NCBI RefSeq assembly: GCF_021228125.1
Contig: NZ_JAJQQS010000011.1
Location: 186,001-250,000 of the forward strand
Direction: 5' to 3'
Origin: Streptomyces albireticuli
Lineage (GTDB): Bacteria; Actinomycetota; Actinomycetes; Streptomycetales; Streptomycetaceae
DNA: 64,000 nt
Shown: in pieces, positions 36,157-44,296 of the stretch
How the letters are laid out: every line of letters starts with the position of its first letter
How positions within the stretch are numbered: the stretch's first letter is position 1
Made by a program: the position numbers and the translations under genes
Notes under the pieces: model-generated
Seen by the model: only the letters and a program-made list of their open reading frames with translations
What the model was told of the DNA's origin: nothing
Database searches by the model: none

Positions 36157-37203
36157 ATGAGCCGTCGCACGATCACCGTGCACTACGTGCGAGCCGCCCT
36201 CGGCGGCGCCCGCCGCCTCGGCATCGACACCGTGCCCCTGCTCCAGGGCGCGCGGATCCCCCCGCTGCTCGTCGGCGACGACCGGGGCCGGGTCACCCCC
36301 GAGCAGTTCGCCCGGCTGGTCACCGCCCTGCGCCGGGCCACCCGCGACGAGTTCCTGGGGCTCGGCGCGGCGCCCAGCCGCCGCGGCACCTTCGCCATGA
36401 TGTGCTACGCCTGCGTCGCCTGCCGGGACCTCGGCGCCGCCCTGGAGCGGGGCGCCCGCTTCTACGGGCTGTTCCCCGGCGGCCCGGACCTCGCGCTCGA
36501 ACACACCGAGGGCGAGGCGGTGTTCGCCGTCCGCAGCGATCTGCGCGGCTTCGCCGAGGGCCGGTTCCTCACCGAGAGCCTGGTCGTCATCTGGCACCGG
36601 CTGGCCAGCTGGCTGATCGGCCGGCGGATCCCGCTGCGCTGGGCCGAGTTCGCCTATCCGGCGCCCCCGTACGCGAGCGAGTACGACCAGCTGTTCGGCT
36701 GCCCGGTGCGGTTCGGCGCCCGGCGGACGGGCACCGGGTTCGACCCGCGCTGGCTGGCCGCGCCCGTCGTCCAGGACGAGACGGCCCTGGAGGAGCTGCT
36801 GCGGCGGGCGCCCGCCGAACTGCTGAGCCGCCGGGAGTACGGGACGACCGTCGCGGAGCAGGTACGGCGTTCACTCGTTCTGGCGATGCGCGAGGGGCGG
36901 ACCGCCCGGCTGCCGGAGGTGTCCCAGCTGGCGTCGCTGCTCGCGGTGAGCCCCGCGACGCTGCGCCGCCGGCTTCGCGAGGAGGGCACCTCGTACCGGC
37001 GGCTGACGGACCAGGTGCGGCAGGAAGCCGCGGTCAGCAGCCTGCTGGAGGGCCGGGAGCCGATCGCGGAGCTCGCGGCGCGGCTGGGGTTCTCCGAGGA
37101 CACCGCCTTCCACCGGGCCTTCCGCCGCTGGACGGGCACCACGCCGGGCGCCTACCGGCTGCTGGAGGAGAGCGGCCGGGGGCGGCAGGGTCAGCAAAGC
37201 TGA
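36157..37203 (+). CDS. AraC-family transcriptional regulator
   Basis: A 348-residue regulator. Residues ~1-210 form the arabinose-binding-like N-terminal domain of the OruR/ArgR-like AraC subgroup. The C-terminal ~100 residues contain two helix-turn-helix motifs (LPEVSQLASLLAVSPATLRRRLREEG and EPIAELAARLGFSEDTAFHRAFRRWTG), ending with the conserved TPGAYR. It is divergent from fadD and near a secreted lipase, so control of lipid use is a reasonable inference. The ligand is unknown. ATG start; short polar C-terminal tail. Confidence 0.88.
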   Translation: MSRRTITVHYVRAALGGARRLGIDTVPLLQGARIPPLLVGDDRGRVTPEQFARLVTALRRATRDEFLGLGAAPSRRGTFAMMCYACVACRDLGAALERGARFYGLFPGGPDLALEHTEGEAVFAVRSDLRGFAEGRFLTESLVVIWHRLASWLIGRRIPLRWAEFAYPAPPYASEYDQLFGCPVRFGARRTGTGFDPRWLAAPVVQDETALEELLRRAPAELLSRREYGTTVAEQVRRSLVLAMREGRTARLPEVSQLASLLAVSPATLRRRLREEGTSYRRLTDQVRQEAAVSSLLEGREPIAELAARLGFSEDTAFHRAFRRWTGTTPGAYRLLEESGRGRQGQQS

Positions 37204-37288
37204 GCTCCCCGGTCAGCTCCGGGCCCGTACCGCGGTCACTACGGTCGGCCTCTACTGACTCACCGCCACGGACAGTCGGGAGAGCCGT

Positions 37289-38449
37289 ATGCGCTTGCGA
37301 TCCATCGCCCTCACCGCCGTCACCGCCCTGGCCGTCTCGCTCGGAGCGAGCACGGCCTCGGCCGGCACGCGCGCGGAGGCGGCGAAGTCCCCCGGGGACA
37401 TCGTCAGCTCCGCCCCCACTTCCTTCCACCCGCTGCCCGGCCAGCCGACGAACACCAAGGCCTGGCACCTCACCTACCGCTCCACCACCGCCAAGGGCGC
37501 CCCGAACGTCGTCTCGGGCACCGTGATCGTGCCCCAGGACGGCAGAAAGGGCCCGCGCCCGCTCATCACCTACGCCGTGGGCACCGTGGGCCTGGGCGAC
37601 CAGTGCGCGCCGTCGGCGGGCTTCCCGTACGGCACCACGCTGGAGGCCAACCTCATCCAGCTGCTCACGCTGCGGGGCTGGGCGGTCGCCGTGACCGACT
37701 ACGAGGGCCTGGGCACCCCCGGCGAGCACACGTACACCGTCGGCCGGTCCGCGGGCCACGCCGTCCTCGACGCGGCGCGCGCGGCGCTGCGGCTGCCGGA
37801 GGCGGGCCTGTCCGAGGACGCGCCCGTCGGCATCATGGGCTACTCGCAGGGCGGCCAGGCCACCAGCTGGGCCGCCGAACTGCACGACTCCTACGCCCCG
37901 GAGCTGAACCTCAAGGGCACGGCCACCGGCGGCGTCCCCGCCGACCTGCTCAAGACGGCCGACTACAACAACGGCGGCATCGGCGCGGGCCTCGTCCTCA
38001 TGGCGGCGGCCGGTCAGAACGCGGCCTACCCCGAGCTCGGCCTGGACCGCTACCTCAACGACAGGGGCCGCCACTTCATCGCCCTGATGCGCGAGCGCTG
38101 CGTGGGGATCGAAGCGGCCGCCGGGCTCTTCAAGAAGATCTCCGACGTCACCGTCCGCAACCCGCTCTACGAGGCCGACTGGCAGCGCGTCCTGCGCTCC
38201 TCCGACCTCGGCCGGCACGCCCCGGACCGGCCGGTCTACCTCTACCACGGCGTCATCGACGAGCTGATCCCGTACGAGACCGGCAAGCGGCTGCGCGCGG
38301 ACTGGTGCGGGAAGGGCGCCACCGTCCAGTGGAAGTCCCTGCCGCTCGGCGAGCACGTCCTCGGCGTGATCACGGAGTCGGTCCCCGCCGCGAACTGGCT
38401 CGCGGACCGCTTCGCCGGCAAGCCGGCGACCGGCAACTGCCAGGCGTAG
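37289..38449 (+). CDS. Secreted lipase (LIP/secretory lipase family)
   Basis: A 386-residue exported alpha/beta-hydrolase. Signal peptide: MRLRSIALTAVTALAVSLGASTASAG. The nucleophile is Ser186 in GIMGYSQGGQ; the acid is probably in YHGVIDELIPYE and the His in LPLGEHVLGV, giving the usual order. Four Cys (DQCAPS, RERCVG, ADWCGKG, GNCQA) may form two disulfides. The family hydrolyses triacylglycerols or esters. It lies downstream of the AraC regulator and in the same direction, 85 bp apart. Confidence 0.85.
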   Translation: MRLRSIALTAVTALAVSLGASTASAGTRAEAAKSPGDIVSSAPTSFHPLPGQPTNTKAWHLTYRSTTAKGAPNVVSGTVIVPQDGRKGPRPLITYAVGTVGLGDQCAPSAGFPYGTTLEANLIQLLTLRGWAVAVTDYEGLGTPGEHTYTVGRSAGHAVLDAARAALRLPEAGLSEDAPVGIMGYSQGGQATSWAAELHDSYAPELNLKGTATGGVPADLLKTADYNNGGIGAGLVLMAAAGQNAAYPELGLDRYLNDRGRHFIALMRERCVGIEAAAGLFKKISDVTVRNPLYEADWQRVLRSSDLGRHAPDRPVYLYHGVIDELIPYETGKRLRADWCGKGATVQWKSLPLGEHVLGVITESVPAANWLADRFAGKPATGNCQA

Positions 38450-38473
38450 CAAACGCCCGGCGGAACCCCGAAC

Positions 38474-38509
38474 GCGCCGCGTCACACCCTCAGGGGCGTG
38501 GCGCGGCGC
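38474..38509 (+). terminator. Terminator hairpin after the lipase gene
   Basis: A 12-bp stem (38474-38485 with 38498-38509) containing one G-T pair; no T-tract. Confidence 0.6.
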
Positions 38510-38724
38510 TTCCGCGCCGCCCTCCGGGGAGGCCGGACGAGCCTCCGCCGGTCTGACCGGTTTCCGCCCCTCAGGCTGACAACCCGGCCTTGAGCTAGTC
38601 CTTACGGCCGGTCCCGCTCTGCCCTTTTTGCCGATACGTGTACCGATGTGCCCGAAATAACTTCGGTGGTGTCGGGTCGCCGCACGGGCGGCACACACGG
38701 ACTCCGTAAGGAGATCAGAGCCAA

Positions 38725-39336
38725 ATGAACCCCACCACTCGCACCGCACTCCGCACCGCCGTGACCACCACCGTCCTCGCCGGCGTGGTCGCCGTCCCCA
38801 CCGCCGCGTTCGCCACCGACGGGAGCCCTGCTCCGGCCGCGGCGGGCGGCAGCGCCCAGCCGGCGGGCCGGACCGTCGACATCGGCGGCGGCGTGGAGGC
38901 CGAGATCAAGGGCGGCAAGGCGTATCTGAAGGAGATCGGCACCGGGAAGGTCTTCGCGGTGCTCTCCAAGGGTCAGAGCTACACCGACGGGATCTACGTC
39001 CACTTCGACGGAACGAACGTGACCGCCAGGACCCAGGGCGAGGACAAGAAGAAGGACGACAAGAAGAAGGACGGGAAGAAGGACCAGGGCGAGAACGGCG
39101 AGGCGGCCCGGGCCACGACGGGCCCCGCGAAGGGCGGCGCGAAGGCCGACGCCAAGACCGACGCCAAGACCGACGGCGCCAAGAAGCTGCCCAAGGGCGG
39201 TGTCGCGGCCGGCGAGGCCCCCGCGTCCCACCCGGACACCGACCCCGGCGTCGTCGGCGGCGCGCTCGCCGCGGCCGGCGTCCTCGGCGGGGCCGGCCTG
39301 CTCGCCGCCCGGCGCCGCAAGGGCGCCGAGAGCTGA
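38725..39336 (+). CDS. Exported wall/membrane-anchored protein of unknown function
   Basis: A 203-residue protein with signal peptide (ending AAFATDG), a small domain of ~75 residues, a highly charged Lys/Asp/Ala linker (KKKDDKKKDGKKDQ), then LPKGGVAAGE, a hydrophobic helix (VVGGALAAAGVLGGAGLL) and a basic tail AARRRKG. This is the layout of a sortase substrate, but the motif lacks the Thr of LPxTG and sits ~17 residues before the helix, so anchoring may be by the helix only. AAGGAG about 11 nt upstream of the ATG. No sortase gene is nearby. Confidence 0.7.
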   Translation: MNPTTRTALRTAVTTTVLAGVVAVPTAAFATDGSPAPAAAGGSAQPAGRTVDIGGGVEAEIKGGKAYLKEIGTGKVFAVLSKGQSYTDGIYVHFDGTNVTARTQGEDKKKDDKKKDGKKDQGENGEAARATTGPAKGGAKADAKTDAKTDGAKKLPKGGVAAGEAPASHPDTDPGVVGGALAAAGVLGGAGLLAARRRKGAES

Positions 39337-39391
39337 GGCCCGAGGGGGAAGGGGCTCCGAGGAGACTCCGGGAAGGCTCCGGGGAGGGGGG

Positions 39392-40063
39392 CTACGAACG
39401 GGCGGGCGCCCAGCGCCGCCCGTTCGTCAGGTTCCCCAGCCCCGCCCAGGCGAGGTTCATCAAGGTCTCGGCGGCCGCCCGGTCGGAACGCCCGGAGCCG
39501 GTGAGCCCGTTCGACCACCCGGCCAGCGACTCCGCCGCGCCCACCAGCGCGTGGGCCAGCCCCGCGACCTCCTCGCCCGGCAGCGGCACCGCGCAGCCGC
39601 CCTCCCGGGCCGTGTCGGCGATCAGCCGGGTGACGACGTCGACGAGCCGTTGCCGCAGCGCGGCCACCTCCAGCGCGAACGGCTCCCCGTGGCTGCGGGC
39701 CTGGCAGTGCAGGACCGCCCAGCCGTCGGGGTGGGCGGCGGTGTGGGCGAAGAAGGCGCGCAGCCCGTTCCACAGCCGCCGGTCGGCGGGGGCGGCGGGG
39801 TCGACGGCCGCCTGGACGGCCGCGATCAGGGCCTCGGCCTCGCGCCGTATGCAGGCGCTGAAGAGGTCTTCCTTCGAGTTCAGGTACAGATAGACCAGCG
39901 GCTTGGAGGCGCCCGCCAGCTCGGCGATCTCGTCCATCGACGCCGTGCGGTAGCCGCGGCGCGCGAAGACCTCCACGGCGGCGTCGACCATCTGGCGTTC
40001 GCGCACCTCGCGCGGCATGCGCTTGATCCTGGGCTTCGGCTTGAGTCTGTCCCTCGTCGTCAT
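39392..40063 (-). CDS. TetR-family transcriptional repressor
   Basis: A 223-residue regulator with an N-terminal TetR DNA-binding domain: VRERQMVDAAVEVFARRGYRTASMDEIAELAGASKPLVYLYLNSKEDLF (about residues 20-68). The C-terminal ligand domain is helical and Ala-rich. The ATG at 40063 (MTTRDRLKPK) has GAGG 5 nt upstream and is preferred over the GTG at 40099. A 14-bp palindrome 64 bp upstream may be its own operator. Target genes are not clear; the DAACS transporter gene next door reads in the same direction. Confidence 0.88.
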   Translation of the reverse strand: MTTRDRLKPKPRIKRMPREVRERQMVDAAVEVFARRGYRTASMDEIAELAGASKPLVYLYLNSKEDLFSACIRREAEALIAAVQAAVDPAAPADRRLWNGLRAFFAHTAAHPDGWAVLHCQARSHGEPFALEVAALRQRLVDVVTRLIADTAREGGCAVPLPGEEVAGLAHALVGAAESLAGWSNGLTGSGRSDRAAAETLMNLAWAGLGNLTNGRRWAPARS

Positions 40064-40126
40064 CCCGGCCTCAGCAGCGTCAGTTCGTGCAGCATTCACG
40101 ACAAACGTCCCTCCGCCCCCGCTACG

Positions 40127-40140
40127 TTACCGGCAGGTAA
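40127..40140. promoter_or_regulatory. Candidate TetR operator
   Basis: TTACCGGCAGGTAA: 5-bp inverted arms around GGCA, upstream of the TetR gene, with a further GTTACGG downstream. The size is small but typical of autoregulated TetR genes. Confidence 0.45.
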
Positions 40141-40237
40141 TGTTACGGGGAGGAGGGACGCCGGGGAGTGAGGTTCAGGCCGAACCGGCCCGACCGCAAG
40201 GATCAGGCCAGCTCCCGCCGGGCGCTCGGGACGGTCC

Positions 40238-41551
40238 TCAGGCCGCGGCGGCGGTCGCCGGGACCGGCTCCAGCGGGGAGGAGGTCGCCGCGTCGTACGC
40301 CTTGCGGTCCAGGATGCCCTCGCGGGCCGAGACCAGGATCGGGACGACGGACTGGCCGGCGACGTTCGTCGCGGTGCGCATCATGTCCACGATCGGGTCG
40401 ATGGCCAGCAGCAGGCCCACGCCCGCCATCGGCAGGCCCAGCGTGGAGAGCGTCAGGGTGAGCATCACCGTGGCGCCGGTCAGACCGGCGGTGGCGGCGG
40501 AGCCGATGACCGAGACGAAGGCGATCAGGACGTAGTCCCGGATCTCCAGGTTCACGTCGAAGACCTGCGCGACGAAGATCGCGGCGATCGCGGGGTAGAT
40601 CGAGGCGCAGCCGTCCATCTTGGTCGTGGAGCCGAAGGGCACCGCGAAGGACGCGTACTCCTTCGGGACGCCGAGGCGCTCGGTGACCTTCTGCGTCAGC
40701 GGCATCGTGCCGACGGAGGAGCGGGAGACGAAGGCCAGCTGAATGGCGGGCCAGGCGCCCTTGAAGAACTGGAGCGGGTTCACCTTGGCGACCGTGGACA
40801 GCAGCAGCGGGTAGACGCCGAACATCACGATGGCGCAGCCGACGTAGATGTCCGCGGTGAAGGTCGCGTACTTGCCGATCAGGTCCCAGCCGTAGGTGGC
40901 GATGGCCGTGCCGACCAGGCCCAGGCTGCCCAGCGGGGCGAGCCGGATGACCCACCACAGGACCTTCTGGAGCAGCTCCAGGGCGGCCTGGCTGAGGTCG
41001 AGGACGGGCTTGGCCTTGTCGCCGACCTGGAGGATGGCGATGCCGGCGGCGGCGGCCATGAAGACGATCTGGAGGACGTTCAGCTCGGTGAACGGCGTGA
41101 TGACGTCGGTGGGGACGATCCCGGTCAGGAAGTCCAGCCACGAGCCGTGCTTCTTGGGCTCCTTGCCGTCGGCCGCGGTGAGGCCGGTGCCCGAACCCGG
41201 GTCGGTGAGCAGGCCGATGGCGAGACCGATGACCACCGCGATCAGCGAGGTGATCATGAACCACATCAGGGTGCGGGTGGCCAGTCGCGCGGCGTTGGAG
41301 ACGTTCCGCAGGTTAGTGATCGACACCATGATGGCGAAGAAGACCAGCGGCGCGATCACGACCATCAGCAGCTGGACGAAGATGCTGCCGATCTTGTCGA
41401 GGGTGACCTCGAGCCAGTGGACGTCACCGCTCTTGGCGACCCAGCCGAGCAGGGCGCCGAGCACGAGGCCGAGCAGGATCTGGGCCCAGAACGGGACCTT
41501 GGGTATGCGCCCGCGCAGGGACGCCGGTGAGGACGTGGGCGTAGAGGACAA
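40238..41551 (-). CDS. Dicarboxylate/amino-acid:cation symporter (DAACS), possibly cystine transporter
   Basis: A 437-residue membrane transporter of the glutamate/dicarboxylate symporter fold, with about eight helices. Hairpin 1 shows FVSRSSVGTMPLT (SSxGT motif), the cation site is PFGSTTKMDGCA (an NMDG variant), and hairpin 2 has GSAATAGLTGATVM. Family members carry aspartate, glutamate, C4-dicarboxylates or cystine (TcyP). The start is an unusual TTG at 41551 supported by AGGAG 6 nt upstream. A Cys-rich leader ORF and a pairing sequence overlapping the ribosome site lie upstream, pointing to sulfur-amino-acid control, which favours a cystine-type substrate. That is inference. Confidence 0.85.
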   Translation of the reverse strand: MSSTPTSSPASLRGRIPKVPFWAQILLGLVLGALLGWVAKSGDVHWLEVTLDKIGSIFVQLLMVVIAPLVFFAIMVSITNLRNVSNAARLATRTLMWFMITSLIAVVIGLAIGLLTDPGSGTGLTAADGKEPKKHGSWLDFLTGIVPTDVITPFTELNVLQIVFMAAAAGIAILQVGDKAKPVLDLSQAALELLQKVLWWVIRLAPLGSLGLVGTAIATYGWDLIGKYATFTADIYVGCAIVMFGVYPLLLSTVAKVNPLQFFKGAWPAIQLAFVSRSSVGTMPLTQKVTERLGVPKEYASFAVPFGSTTKMDGCASIYPAIAAIFVAQVFDVNLEIRDYVLIAFVSVIGSAATAGLTGATVMLTLTLSTLGLPMAGVGLLLAIDPIVDMMRTATNVAGQSVVPILVSAREGILDRKAYDAATSSPLEPVPATAAAA

Positions 41552-41691
41552 CGAAGACTCCTGGGGGCACCGCCCAGCGTCAGCTGGGGGATCAAGTCAG
41601 AAAAGGGGCGTAACGCGCCAGGGAGGAGGTCCGTACTCCCCCGGCTCGCGCCGGGAGGTGCCCCCAAGGTTCTGGCCGCGGGCGACATGGG
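41552..41691 (-). promoter_or_regulatory. Structured leader RNA before the DAACS gene
   Basis: Between the leader ORF stop and the TTG start, the RNA contains TGGGGGCACC (41657-41666) and its exact complement GGTGCCCCCA (41562-41571), the latter touching the AGGAG site (41558-41562). A CTCCCGGC/GCCGGGGGAG hairpin also lies in between. Pairing of the two would mask the ribosome site; breaking it would expose it. Confidence 0.55.
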
Positions 41692-41796
41692 TCAGCGGCG
41701 GCAACAGGCCGCGGAGACGCAGCGGCAAAGATCGACGTGCAGGCGCGCCACGAGCACGGGGCTCGTGAGGGATCGCTGCGCTGCTGCTGTCTTCAT
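41692..41796 (-). CDS. Cys-rich leader peptide (34 aa)
   Basis: A small ORF too short for ordinary gene calls: MKTAAAQRS at the start, a central RLHVDLCRCVSAACCRR block at the end. It resembles the actinobacterial putative leader peptides sharing RLHVDL and C-terminal Cys codons, which, as I recall, act as cysteine-responsive attenuators. Four Cys codons lie at positions 24, 26, 31 and 32, close to the stop. It is followed within 140 nt by the DAACS gene, with no other gene between. The peptide itself probably has no function beyond ribosome stalling on Cys shortage. Confidence 0.75.
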   Translation of the reverse strand: MKTAAAQRSLTSPVLVARLHVDLCRCVSAACCRR

Positions 41797-41891
41797 GTCC
41801 AATACGTTAACACTCGAACTTTGAGGGACTCAAAGCTCTTCTTTGGGAAGTTGTGGACTCCTGGGGTCCGGTAAGCCCCGGGAAACGCCAA

Positions 41892-41927
41892 CGCCCCGCC
41901 GTGGAGCGGGAGCTCCACGGCGGGGCG
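41892..41927 (-). terminator. 16-bp terminator hairpin after the DUF4229 gene
   Basis: A perfect 16-bp stem (41892-41907 with 41912-41927) with GGGA loop, just past the DUF4229 stop and before the leader-peptide gene. Confidence 0.8.
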
Positions 41928-41948
41928 GGCAAAGCGGTGTGACGAGGG

Positions 41949-42236
41949 TTACACCCCGTCCTCCTGACCGGCGTTGGTGGCCATCCGGGCCTTCGCGCGG
42001 TCGACGCGCTCCACGATCTGCTCGGACATCGCGTCACGCTGCTTGCGCAGCAGGACCCAGCTGAGCGGCGCGGAGAGGATCAGCGCGAGCAGCACCATCC
42101 AGACGAGGTTCGAGCCGTTGGCGCCGAACGGGATGACGTGCCAGTAGCAGAGCACCCACACGACGGCGAAGCACGCGACGAGCAGGCCGACACGCGAGGC
42201 GGTGTAGCGGAGCGAGGCGAACTTCTGGCTACTCAC
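41949..42236 (-). CDS. DUF4229 membrane protein
   Basis: A 95-residue protein with two hydrophobic helices (VGLLVACFAVVWVLCYW and VWMVLLALILSAPLSWVLL), followed by a charged cytoplasmic tail LLRKQRDAMSEQIVERVDRAKAR. This matches the DUF4229 family found next to menaquinone genes in actinomycetes; function is unknown. GTG start at 42236 (VSSQKFASLRY). It lies downstream of mqnE in the same direction with a 69-bp gap, and could be in its operon. Confidence 0.8.
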   Translation of the reverse strand: MSSQKFASLRYTASRVGLLVACFAVVWVLCYWHVIPFGANGSNLVWMVLLALILSAPLSWVLLRKQRDAMSEQIVERVDRAKARMATNAGQEDGV

Positions 42237-42305
42237 GGACAGGACCTTCTTCTCAACGGCAACCGAAAGGGTCGCTTCCAGTCAAGCACGACCCGAGGGC
42301 ACGGG

Positions 42306-43469
42306 TCACACCCGCATCGCCTGCGGCGATTCGCGCAGCGAGGCGTCCGGGCCCGGGTACTCGCGGATGATCTCGTAGCGGGTGTTGCGCTCGACCGGCC
42401 GGAAGCCCGCGTCGCGGATGAGTTCCAGCAGGTCGTCGCGGGTCAGCTTGTTGGGCGTGCCGTAGTTGTCCGCGTCGTGCGTGATCTTGTACTCGACGAC
42501 CGAGCCGTCCATGTCGTCCGCGCCGTGCTGGAGGGCGAGCTGGGCGGTCTGCACACCGTGCATCACCCAGAAGACCTTGACGTGCGGGACGTTGTCGAAG
42601 AGCAGCCGGGAGACCGCGAAGGTCTTCAGCGCCTCGGCGCCGGTGGCCATGGAGGTCCGCGCCTGGAGGCGGTTGCGGACCTTGCCGTCCTTCATGTCCA
42701 CGAAGTCGTGCTGGTAGCGCAGCGGGATGAAGACGTGGAAGCCACCGGTCTCGTCCTGGAGCTCGCGCAGGCGCAGCACGTGGTCCACGCGGTGGCGCGG
42801 CTCCTCGATGTGCCCGTAGAGCATGGTGCAGGGGCCCTTGAGGCCCTTGCTGTGCGCGAGGCGGTGGATGCGCGACCAGTCCTCCCAGTGGGTGTCGTGG
42901 TCGACGATGTGCTGCCGGACCTCCCAGTCGAAGATCTCCGCGCCGCCGCCGGTCAGGGACTCCAGACCGGCGTCGATCAGCTCGTCGAGGATCTCGTCGG
43001 CGGGCAGCCCGGAGATCTTCTCGAAGTGCTGGATCTCGGTGGCCGTGAACGCCTTCAGGGAGACGTTCGGCAGCGCCTCCTTGAGGGCCTTCAGCGAGCG
43101 CGGGTAGTAGCGCCACGGCAGGGTCGGGTGCAGGCCGTTGACGATGTGCAGCTCGGTGAGGTTCTCGTTCTCCATCGCCTTGGCGAGGCGGACGGCCTCC
43201 TCGATGCGCATCGTGTACGCGTCCTTCTCGCCCGGCTTGCGCTGGAACGAGCAGTAGGCGCACGACGCGGTGCACACGTTCGTCATGTTGAGGTGACGGT
43301 TGACGTTGAAGTGGACGACGTCACCGTTTTTCCGCGTGCGGACGTGGTGCGCGAGACCGCCCAGCCACGCCAGGTCGTCGGACTCGTAGAGGGCGATGCC
43401 GTCCTCACGGGTCAGCCGTTCCCCGGCGAAGACCTTGTCCTCCAGCTCACGCTTGAGCCCAGCGTCCAT
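42306..43469 (-). CDS. mqnE: Aminofutalosine synthase (radical SAM)
   Basis: A 387-residue radical-SAM enzyme that joins 3-enolpyruvylbenzoate to the 5'-deoxyadenosyl radical, giving 6-amino-6-deoxyfutalosine. The cluster motif is TNVCTASCAYCSFQ (Cys66, 70, 73). Other blocks are TELHIVNGLHPTLPWRYY, SLTGGGAEIFDWEVRQ and PCTMLYGHIEEPRHRVDH. I chose the ATG at 43469 (MDAGLKRELED) because a GGGAGAGG lies 8 nt upstream; the ATG at 43487 has no such site. Its product would need an aminofutalosine deaminase, which is not identified in this window. Confidence 0.92.
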   Translation of the reverse strand: MDAGLKRELEDKVFAGERLTREDGIALYESDDLAWLGGLAHHVRTRKNGDVVHFNVNRHLNMTNVCTASCAYCSFQRKPGEKDAYTMRIEEAVRLAKAMENENLTELHIVNGLHPTLPWRYYPRSLKALKEALPNVSLKAFTATEIQHFEKISGLPADEILDELIDAGLESLTGGGAEIFDWEVRQHIVDHDTHWEDWSRIHRLAHSKGLKGPCTMLYGHIEEPRHRVDHVLRLRELQDETGGFHVFIPLRYQHDFVDMKDGKVRNRLQARTSMATGAEALKTFAVSRLLFDNVPHVKVFWVMHGVQTAQLALQHGADDMDGSVVEYKITHDADNYGTPNKLTRDDLLELIRDAGFRPVERNTRYEIIREYPGPDASLRESPQAMRV

Positions 43470-43559
43470 TGCGTCCGCCTCTCCCATACATCCGCTTCTG
43501 CAACCCTGTCGAGCCTACGCCTTGCCGCCCGGCCCGCCCCGCCAGGCCCCCCGTCCCGG

Positions 43560-44015
43560 TCAGACCTCCTCGGGCAGCTCCCCGACCCGGTTCTCCCACT
43601 TGGTCGACAGCACGATCGTCGTACGGGTCCGGCTCACGCCCTTGGTCCCCGACAGCCGGCGGATCGTCCGCTCCAGGCCGTCCACGTCACCGACGCGCAC
43701 CTTGAGCATGTACGAGTCGTCGCCCGCGATGAACCAGCAGTCCTCGATCTCCTCGAGGTCGCGCAGCCGCCGCGCCACGTCCTCGTGGTCGGCCGCGTCG
43801 GAGAGCTGGATGCCGATGAGCGCCGTGACGCCGAGGCCGAGCGAGGCGGCGTTGACGGTCGCGCGGTAGCCGGTGATGACCCCGGCCGCCTCCAGGCGGT
43901 TGATCCGGTCCGTGACGCTCGGCCCGGAGAGGCCCACGAGCCGGCCCAGCTCCGCGTAGGAGGCCCGGCCGTTCTCCCGCAGGGCCTGGATGAGCTGCCT
44001 GTCCACCGCGTCCAT
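43560..44015 (-). CDS. Lrp/AsnC-family regulator
   Basis: A 151-residue regulator with N-terminal winged helix (MDAVDRQLIQALRENGRASYAELGRLVGLSGPSVTDRINRL, the classic AsnC-type HTH) and a C-terminal RAM ligand-binding domain (ALIGIQLSDAADHEDVARRL). Members bind amino acids and form octamers. It is divergent from a 47-residue small gene, with inverted repeats in between. It lies among menaquinone genes, but no regulatory link is visible. Confidence 0.9.
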   Translation of the reverse strand: MDAVDRQLIQALRENGRASYAELGRLVGLSGPSVTDRINRLEAAGVITGYRATVNAASLGLGVTALIGIQLSDAADHEDVARRLRDLEEIEDCWFIAGDDSYMLKVRVGDVDGLERTIRRLSGTKGVSRTRTTIVLSTKWENRVGELPEEV

Positions 44016-44082
44016 AACCTGGCACCTTTCAAATAATCAGCGAACTCGCCGCTTTACATGTAGAATCTAAGGCATGCAGGGG

Positions 44083-44097
44083 TTCACGACCTGTGAA
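44083..44097. promoter_or_regulatory. Inverted repeat in the Lrp divergent promoter
   Basis: TTCAC(GACCT)GTGAA, with a TACATGTA palindrome about 30 bp away. A possible Lrp binding region shared by both genes; short arms make it uncertain. Confidence 0.35.
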
Positions 44098-44149
44098 TCT
44101 CTCTTCAGATCCCTAGATCAACGACGATCCTTCAGGAGTGATCTTCCCC

Positions 44150-44293
44150 GTGTACACGATCGAGATGGCCTACGCCCGTATGCGCGAGCTGCAGGACCTG
44201 GCCAACCGCTCGGGTGCCCACCAGCCCGCCACCGCCGAGCGCCAGGCCCCGAAGACCAAGGCGGACCGCACCGTCCGCGGCCGCAAGCGCTGA
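44150..44293 (+). CDS. Small conserved-looking protein (47 aa)
   Basis: A short ORF from GTG 44150 reading VYTIEMAYARMRELQDLANR at the start, followed by a basic tail rich in Lys/Arg (KTKADRTVRGRKR). AGGAG lies 11 nt upstream, somewhat far. The first half is predicted helical and amphipathic. It is divergent from the Lrp regulator and ends 3 nt before the 3' end of the convergent ubiX gene. Function is unknown; similar small proteins exist in streptomycetes, as far as I recall. Confidence 0.55.
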   Translation: MYTIEMAYARMRELQDLANRSGAHQPATAERQAPKTKADRTVRGRKR

Positions 44294-44296
44294 CCC

